Part shown: positions 49,551-54,632 of the stretch, piece by piece
How the letters are laid out: every line of letters begins with the position of its first letter
Position numbering within the stretch: position 1 is the stretch's first letter
Assembly (NCBI GenBank): GCA_029940535.1
Contig: JAPYUM010000010.1
Coordinates: forward strand, 1-54,632
DNA from: Vicinamibacterales bacterium
GTDB taxonomy: Bacteria > Acidobacteriota > Vicinamibacteria > Vicinamibacterales > UBA8438
DNA length: 54,632 bases
Direction of reading: 5' to 3'
Notes under the pieces: model-generated
What the model saw: only the letters and a program-made list of their open reading frames with translations
What the model was told of the DNA's origin: nothing
Databases searched by the model: none
Made by a program: the position numbers and the translations under genes

Positions 49551-52136
49551 GTGACGCTGTTTCGGCAGTTCATCGTCCGCGCGCTGGTCCGGGACTCCAG
49601 GCGCAGTCTGGCCACGGTGGCCGGGTTGACGCTCGGGGTGGCGGTGGTCATCGCCATCCGGTTGGCGAACGCCGGGTCGATTCGCGGATTCGAAACGGCG
49701 CTCGATGTCGTGGCGGGCCAGACCTCATTGGAGATCGTGGGGGCCGGGGTCGGGGTGCCGGACGCGCAGCTCGCAGGCCTCGGGTGGTTACGGGAGTACG
49801 GACTCGTCAGCCCGGTCATTGCCCGCACGGCGCGGCTGCGTGGGCCCGACGGCGTCGAGCATCCGTTGCAGGTGCTCGGGGTGGACGTACTCCGGGACCG
49901 GCCGTTTCGGGAATACCAGTTGCTGGAGTTCGCGCGCGGGGGGGGTGAACCCAGCGCTCAGGAGTTGCTGGCGTTGTTGCTCGATTCGAGTTCCGTGGTG
50001 CTCACCGAACGGTTCGCCAGGCGCCACGGGCTCGACCTCGAAAGCCCGGTGGAGCTCATCATCGGTGACCGGGTGCATGACAGCGTCGTGCGTGGCCTGT
50101 TGCTCGACGAAGGACCGGCGCGGGTCGTTGACGGACAGCTCGCGTTGCTGGACGTCGCGGTCGCGCAGCTGCTCTTCGACCGCATTGGCTGGTTGGATCG
50201 GGTGGAGATCCAGCTTTTCGATGCCGGCGCCATCGATGATGCGGAGGCGGCGATCGCGGCCAGACTGCCGGAGGGGCTGCGGGTTCAGCGACCGGCGCAA
50301 CGCGGTCGTCAGGTCGAGAAGATGCTCGCGGCGTTTCACTTCAACCTGACCGCGTTGTCCTACATTGCGCTGGTCGTCGGCCTGTTTCTTGTCTACAACA
50401 CCGTGGCCGTGTCGGTCATCGCCCGGCGTAGCGAGATTGGGATCCTGCGGGCGCTGGGGACCACACGCCGCACGCTGCTGGGCCTGTTTCTCGGCGAGGC
50501 GGCGCTGCTCGCCGGACTCGGCGTGGCGGTCGGGTTGCCCACGGGGTGGCTGCTGGCCAATGGGGCGGTCCGCCTGACCGCGACGACGGTCAACGTGCTG
50601 TACATCACCTCCGCCGCCACCGTGCCGCCACTCGGCCTGATCGATATGCTGCTGGCCTGCGGCGTCGCGATGCCGCTGGCGCTGGCGGCCGCGGCGATTC
50701 CGGCCATGGAGGGGGCCAGCGTGGCTCCGATCGCCGCGGTGCGCGGGACCGATCGCCTAGAGTCGCATGATGACGGCCGTCGGTCCAGACGAGCCGCCCT
50801 GGCGGCGGCCGCGTTCTTCGCCGTGGGGGGATGGCTCGCGACGTTGGGCCCGGTGGGCGGGTTGCCGTTCTACGGGTTGGGTGCCACCCTCGCCGTGATC
50901 GGTGGGGCGGCGGCGTTGGTGCCGGTCTTGCTCGAGGTCCTGCGACGCGTCGGGCGCCGGCTGTTGGTTCGCTGGTTCGGGGTCGAGGGGATGCTGGCGC
51001 ATGCGAATTTGTCGGCGGCCGTCCGGCGTCTGACGGTCTCGGTGGCCGCGCTGGTTGTCAGCCTGGCGATGCTCGCCGCTATCGCGATCATGATCGGCAG
51101 CTTTCGCGACACGGTCACCTATTGGGTGGGGCAGACCCTGCGCGCAGACCTCTTCGTCACCACCGCGGGCCGTGGACCCGCCGGGCCGTCGCCGTCCATC
51201 TCCACCGAGGCCGAGGCCCGGGTGGCGGCGCACTCGTCGGTGGCGGCCATCGACCAGTTTCGGACCGTTGATCTGACCTATGGCCCGGATGGCGATCTCA
51301 TTATCCTGGGGGCGGCTCGCTTCGAAGTGCTGCTGGAACACGGGGGGCTCTTGTTCAAGGAACCGGCCGACGGTCGCGCCGCCGTAGCGAGGGCGATCGG
51401 GGTCGACGCAGTGATCGTGTCCGAGGCCTTCGCCCTCAAGCAGGACGTCATGGTGGACGACACGATCGAGCTCGACACCCCCCAGGGCCAGCGGTCCTTC
51501 CAGGTGTCGGCGATCTACTACGACTATTCGAGTGATCGTGGTCTGGTCGTGATGGACCAACCGACGTTCGCCAGGCACTACGGAAACCAGCGCCCAGTCG
51601 GCTTGACCGTCTATCTCGAGCCCGCAGCGGACCCCGAGACGGTTCGTGAGGAACTGTTAGCCGCCCTGAGTCCGGAGTTCCGCCTGTTCATCAACACCAA
51701 CGCGACGCTGCGGGCCGAGGTGATCCGTATCTTCGACGCGACCTTCGCCATCACCTACGCCCTCGAGGCGATCGCCATCTTCGTGGCGATCATGGGGGTG
51801 GCGACCACCTTGCTCACGTTGGTGCTGGAGCGGCGTGACGAGCTGGTGATGCTGCGTCTGGTCGGGGCCGGACGGACGCAGATCAGGCGTATGGTGGTCA
51901 TCGAGGCGGCCCTGCTCGGCGTGCTGAGCCAGGGGTTAGGACTGGCCGTCGGCGTGGTCCTGTCGCTGATTCTGATCTATGTCATCAACGTCCAGAGCTT
52001 TGGCTGGACGATCCAGTTCAGCCTCCCGGTGTGGTTCCTCGTGCGGTCCACCCTATTGGTCGCCCTCGCTACCGCTGTCGCCGGCCTCTACCCCGCCCGG
52101 GTCGCCGCCGGCGTCGCCGGCCGGGAGGCACGGTGA
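49551..52136 (+). CDS. FtsX/MacB-like ABC permease, two-domain
   Basis: 861 residues. It starts with an N-terminal helix (SLATVAGLTLGVAVVIAIRL) and a MacB-type periplasmic domain, followed by a first FtsX domain (helices around 263-415: VGLFLVYNTVAVSVIARRSE, GILRALGTTR). A second copy of the same plan has FtsX helices at the end (IFVAIMGVATTLLTLVLERR, ELVMLRLVGAGRTQIRRMVV). Such double permeases pull substrates such as lipoproteins or lipids out of the inner membrane. The GTG at 51 of the line (49551) follows GAGGA; it overlaps the lipocalin start by 4 bases at its end. Confidence 0.9.
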   Translation: MTLFRQFIVRALVRDSRRSLATVAGLTLGVAVVIAIRLANAGSIRGFETALDVVAGQTSLEIVGAGVGVPDAQLAGLGWLREYGLVSPVIARTARLRGPDGVEHPLQVLGVDVLRDRPFREYQLLEFARGGGEPSAQELLALLLDSSSVVLTERFARRHGLDLESPVELIIGDRVHDSVVRGLLLDEGPARVVDGQLALLDVAVAQLLFDRIGWLDRVEIQLFDAGAIDDAEAAIAARLPEGLRVQRPAQRGRQVEKMLAAFHFNLTALSYIALVVGLFLVYNTVAVSVIARRSEIGILRALGTTRRTLLGLFLGEAALLAGLGVAVGLPTGWLLANGAVRLTATTVNVLYITSAATVPPLGLIDMLLACGVAMPLALAAAAIPAMEGASVAPIAAVRGTDRLESHDDGRRSRRAALAAAAFFAVGGWLATLGPVGGLPFYGLGATLAVIGGAAALVPVLLEVLRRVGRRLLVRWFGVEGMLAHANLSAAVRRLTVSVAALVVSLAMLAAIAIMIGSFRDTVTYWVGQTLRADLFVTTAGRGPAGPSPSISTEAEARVAAHSSVAAIDQFRTVDLTYGPDGDLIILGAARFEVLLEHGGLLFKEPADGRAAVARAIGVDAVIVSEAFALKQDVMVDDTIELDTPQGQRSFQVSAIYYDYSSDRGLVVMDQPTFARHYGNQRPVGLTVYLEPAADPETVREELLAALSPEFRLFINTNATLRAEVIRIFDATFAITYALEAIAIFVAIMGVATTLLTLVLERRDELVMLRLVGAGRTQIRRMVVIEAALLGVLSQGLGLAVGVVLSLILIYVINVQSFGWTIQFSLPVWFLVRSTLLVALATAVAGLYPARVAAGVAGREAR

Positions 52137-53257
52137 CTCGCCGCGTCTGGTGCATCGCGATCCTGCTCTACGGGGCCGGGGCGATGCTGGCGGCCCAGGA
52201 GCCCGGCCCGGTCACGACCTCTGACGGCTGGCGTCTGGCTGAGCCCGGCTACACCTTGCAGTTTCCCCGCGACCACGGAAGCCACCCCGCGTATCGCATC
52301 GAGTGGTGGTATTACACCGGTAACCTGGCCGCCGCCGACGGCCGCCGCTTTGGCTACCAGGTCACGTTCTTCCGGATCGGCGTCGACCCGGCCCCGACAA
52401 ACCCGTCCCGTTGGGCCGTGCGCGACCTGCACATGGCGCACCTCGCGGTGACCGACGTGTCGGCGGAACAGCACCTGACCGCCGAGCGGTTCGACCGCGG
52501 CGGCGTCGGCTGGGCCGGAGCCCGCGAGGGCACGCTCGATGTCTGGAACGGCGACTGGCGGGTCGCCCTCGACGACCAGACCCATCGGGTGCAGGCGTTT
52601 GACGATCGATTCGGCGTCGACTTGCGTCTCGAACCCGGGAAGCCTCCGACCGCCCATGGCGACGCCGGCCTCAGTCGAAAAGGGGCCGAATTCGGCAACG
52701 CCTCGCACTACTACTCGATGACCAGGATGCCGACCACGGGCCAACTTCGGCTAGATGGCGACCTGGTCGATGTCACCGGTACGAGCTGGATGGACCACGA
52801 GTTCGGGACCACCTTTCTCGAACCGGGGCAGGTGGGCTGGGATTGGTTCTCACTACAGCTCGACGACGGCACCGACCTCATGATCTACAAGTTGCGCCGA
52901 AGCACCGGTCAACCGGACCCCTTCTCGTCCGGGACGTGGGTCGCCGACGATGGCGCCGCCACTCCTCTTCCGGGCGACCAGGTCATGCTGGTCCCGGGTC
53001 GCGTCTGGACGTCGCCGTCGAGCGACGCCTCCTATCCGGTCGCATGGCAGCTCCGGGTGCCCTCGCGACAAGCGGACCTCAGGGTAGAGGCGCTGCTCGA
53101 CGCGCAGGAGCTCGACACCGCGAATTCGACCGGTGTGACCTACTGGGAGGGCGCGGTGACGGTGAGCGGGCGGATAGGCGAACGAGACGTCACCGGCCGC
53201 GGTTACCTGGAGATGACCGGCTATGCTGGCCGCCCAATGAGCGAAGTGTTCCGGTAG
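52133..53257 (+). CDS. AttH/CrtC-like lipocalin-type protein
   Basis: 374 residues with a short export signal (CIAILLYGAGAMLAAQ) and an AttH/carotenoid-hydratase-like double lipocalin fold: HPAYRIEWWYYTGNL, FGYQVTFFRIG, RDLHMAHLAVTDV, then GTSWMDHEFGTTFLEPGQVG in the second half. With the ABC and FtsX genes directly before (GTGA overlap) it forms the attEFGH-type set. Whether it binds a lipid for export or hydrates an isoprenoid is open; the export signal and operon favour lipid handling. Confidence 0.86.
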   Translation: MTRRVWCIAILLYGAGAMLAAQEPGPVTTSDGWRLAEPGYTLQFPRDHGSHPAYRIEWWYYTGNLAAADGRRFGYQVTFFRIGVDPAPTNPSRWAVRDLHMAHLAVTDVSAEQHLTAERFDRGGVGWAGAREGTLDVWNGDWRVALDDQTHRVQAFDDRFGVDLRLEPGKPPTAHGDAGLSRKGAEFGNASHYYSMTRMPTTGQLRLDGDLVDVTGTSWMDHEFGTTFLEPGQVGWDWFSLQLDDGTDLMIYKLRRSTGQPDPFSSGTWVADDGAATPLPGDQVMLVPGRVWTSPSSDASYPVAWQLRVPSRQADLRVEALLDAQELDTANSTGVTYWEGAVTVSGRIGERDVTGRGYLEMTGYAGRPMSEVFR

Positions 53258-53304
53258 GTACCGAAGACCTTGCGGTATGGCCGCCGGTGAGAGAGGATCA
53301 CGCC

Positions 53305-54549
53305 ATGACTGAATCCCTATCGCGTCGTCACTTCTTGCATGCTGCCGGCGCCGGAGCGGCGTCGGTGTGGATTCCGCGCACGGTGCACGGCTACACCGAG
53401 GCCGAGGTGCGCAAGATGGCGTTCAACGAGCGGGTGGAGGAAGGCATCTCCAAATGGGATCTCGACACGCCGTGTTTGGTCGTGGACCTGGACCGGTTGG
53501 AGGGCAACCTCGACCGGATGCAGAAGACGCTGGCCGCCAACGGGATTGCCAGTCGGCCGCACGCGAAGACACACAAGTGTCCCGCCATCGCTCGATTGCA
53601 GATCGCGACCGGGTCGGTCGGCATTTGCACCGCGAAGATCAGCGAAGCGGAGGTCATGTTCGAGCACGGGATCGAAGAGATCCTGATGACGACGGTCAAC
53701 GTGACCCCGCGCAAGATTCGGCGGGCGATGCATCTGAAGAAGTGGTGCGCCGGGTTCATCCAGGCGGTGGACACCCCCGCCAACGCACGGGACCTGTCGG
53801 CCGCGGCCGCAGAGGCCGGGGTGGTCGCCGACATCGTGGTCGACATCGACCCGGGCGGGCACCGCAGTGGCATCACGGCTGGTGCACCGGCGCTCGAACT
53901 GGCGCAACTCGTCGACACCCTGCCGGGGCTGCGACTACGCGGCATGCTGTGCTACGACGGTGGCGCCCAGCATGTGACCGGGTTCACCGAACGCCGGACG
54001 CGGGCGTTGTCGAGTCTGGAGGCGGCGGCCGAGACGTTCACACAGATGAACCGCTCCGGGCTGGATACCGGCATTTTCAGCGGCGGCGGCACCGGCACCT
54101 ACAACATCGACCATGAGACACCCGGGCTGACCGATGTTCAGGTGGGCAGCTATGTGTTCATGGACGCGCAATATCTGTCCATCGGGGGTGCCGAGAATGT
54201 GGAGGTCTACAACGACTTCGCCCCGGCGTTGACGGTGATGACGACGGTGCTCAACGCGCAGTACGAAGGGCGCGCGACCACCGACGCGGGTGCCAAAGCG
54301 AACACCATCAACCGGCCCTGGCCAATCGTGGCGGGGGAGACGGGCATGAGCTACACCTCCGGGTCGGACGAGTACGGGACGATCCGATACGAGGACAATG
54401 CCAGCCGCACCTACGCCGTGGGTGACAAGTTGGAGGTCATCGTGTCGCACTGCGACCCGGTCGTGAACCTCTACAACCAGCTCTACGGCGTCCGCGGCGA
54501 CATGGTCGAAGTAGTCTGGGACATCGCCGGCCGCGGAAAGTCCGTCTAG
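53305..54549 (+). CDS. Tat-exported D-threonine aldolase/D-serine dehydratase-like enzyme
   Basis: 414 residues of the DSD1 family (alanine racemase-like barrel plus a small beta domain). It has a twin-arginine signal (SRRHFLHAAGAGAASVW). PLP would sit on K88 in RPHAKTHKCP; further family marks are DIDPGGHRSG, GGGTGTYNI and the metal-binding VSHCDPVVN near the C-terminus. Members cleave D-threonine or dehydrate D-serine with PLP and a divalent metal. Export to the periplasm is seen in acidobacterial members and suggests work on cell-wall or environmental D-amino acids. The ATG at 53305 follows GAGAGG. Confidence 0.88.
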   Translation: MTESLSRRHFLHAAGAGAASVWIPRTVHGYTEAEVRKMAFNERVEEGISKWDLDTPCLVVDLDRLEGNLDRMQKTLAANGIASRPHAKTHKCPAIARLQIATGSVGICTAKISEAEVMFEHGIEEILMTTVNVTPRKIRRAMHLKKWCAGFIQAVDTPANARDLSAAAAEAGVVADIVVDIDPGGHRSGITAGAPALELAQLVDTLPGLRLRGMLCYDGGAQHVTGFTERRTRALSSLEAAAETFTQMNRSGLDTGIFSGGGTGTYNIDHETPGLTDVQVGSYVFMDAQYLSIGGAENVEVYNDFAPALTVMTTVLNAQYEGRATTDAGAKANTINRPWPIVAGETGMSYTSGSDEYGTIRYEDNASRTYAVGDKLEVIVSHCDPVVNLYNQLYGVRGDMVEVVWDIAGRGKSV

Positions 54550-54591
54550 ATTTTCTGCCGAGGCGCCCACGTCGAGGCGTCATTCGTAGCA

Positions 54592-54632
54592 GCGGGTCTT
54601 TAGAACCCGCCCTGGGCCGGTCTGAAGACCGG
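54592..54632. repeat. palindromic intergenic (REP-like) repeat, cut by window end
   Basis: Two neighbouring palindromes: GCGGGT-CTTTAGA-ACCCGC (54592-54610) and CCGGTCT-GA-AGACCGG (54617-54632). This double-hairpin structure resembles dispersed REP-like elements of high-GC genomes. The element runs to the last base of the window, so its full length is unknown. Confidence 0.6.

Noticed and set aside
49551-52136. Two separate permease genes, as in attF/attG
   Set aside because: The frame is continuous without a stop or internal start with a ribosome site; it is one fused protein.

Overview
The window is a high-GC chromosomal segment from a Gram-negative heterotroph. The best fit is an acidobacterium of the Vicinamibacteria type: secreted PQQ-like propellers, a DUF5916 outer-membrane protein, DUF6152, DUF6644 and DUF2911 proteins, many Tat and lipoprotein signals, GTG/TTG starts and a short palindromic intergenic repeat at the right end. 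This assignment rests on gene content only. No rRNA, tRNA, CRISPR array, prophage or intact IS element was seen.

Left part (1-15 kb): an alpha/beta hydrolase fragment, a lipoprotein propeller with an EF-hand pair, a broken zinc-metallopeptidase gene, DUF2911, a PQQ dehydrogenase with a clear terminator, a type IV pilin-like protein behind a sigma-54-type promoter, a divergent isocitrate/isopropylmalate dehydrogenase relative, a B3-like metallo-hydrolase, a NYN/OST-HTH protein, an NhaC antiporter, a TauD-like dioxygenase, a CDF exporter and a SCO protein. From 15.1 to 18.1 kb lies a scarred region: a MORN gene and a histidine kinase that both appear to lack their 5' ends and meet head to head, two relics of Ser/Thr kinase genes, and a Phd/VapC toxin-antitoxin module with an orphan RHH antitoxin.

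Middle part (18-34 kb): amidase, fatty-acid desaturase, then a two-component operon ending in a DsbA/FrnE-like oxidoreductase whose first active-site cysteine codon is TGA. Convergent to it, sharing the same CTAG stop, is an AhpD-like (CMD) protein whose second CxxC cysteine is also TGA. Both have a hairpin at bacterial-SECIS distance after the TGA. I read them as two adjacent selenoproteins (UPWC and CFYU), the main discovery in this window. The Sec machinery itself is not in the window. Further on are a serine hydrolase, the DUF5916 protein, a propeller, a 1-Cys peroxiredoxin, YajQ, a frame-broken M48/TerB gene and an NHL propeller.

Right part (34-54.6 kb): a compact run of genes (cytochrome c-like lipoprotein, small membrane protein, MotA/TolQ/ExbB channel, DUF2149, exported CobN-like protein, propeller lipoprotein, PepSY membrane protein). 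Its core matches the HmuTUV/HmuS arrangement of Bacteroidetes heme-utilisation loci, so it is probably an envelope system removing metal from, or inserting it into, a tetrapyrrole. A second cytochrome c-like gene opens a cluster of DUF6644 pairs, a secreted protein, a 44-residue exported peptide and DUF6152. The window closes with a VWA protein, a coiled-coil ORF, an AttEFGH-like ABC/FtsX/lipocalin operon and a Tat-exported D-threonine-aldolase-type PLP enzyme.

At least three genes are broken by indels or an early stop. Either this genome is losing genes here or the assembly carries residual indels. The two TGA codons are different: they leave the frame intact and sit exactly on redox cysteines.
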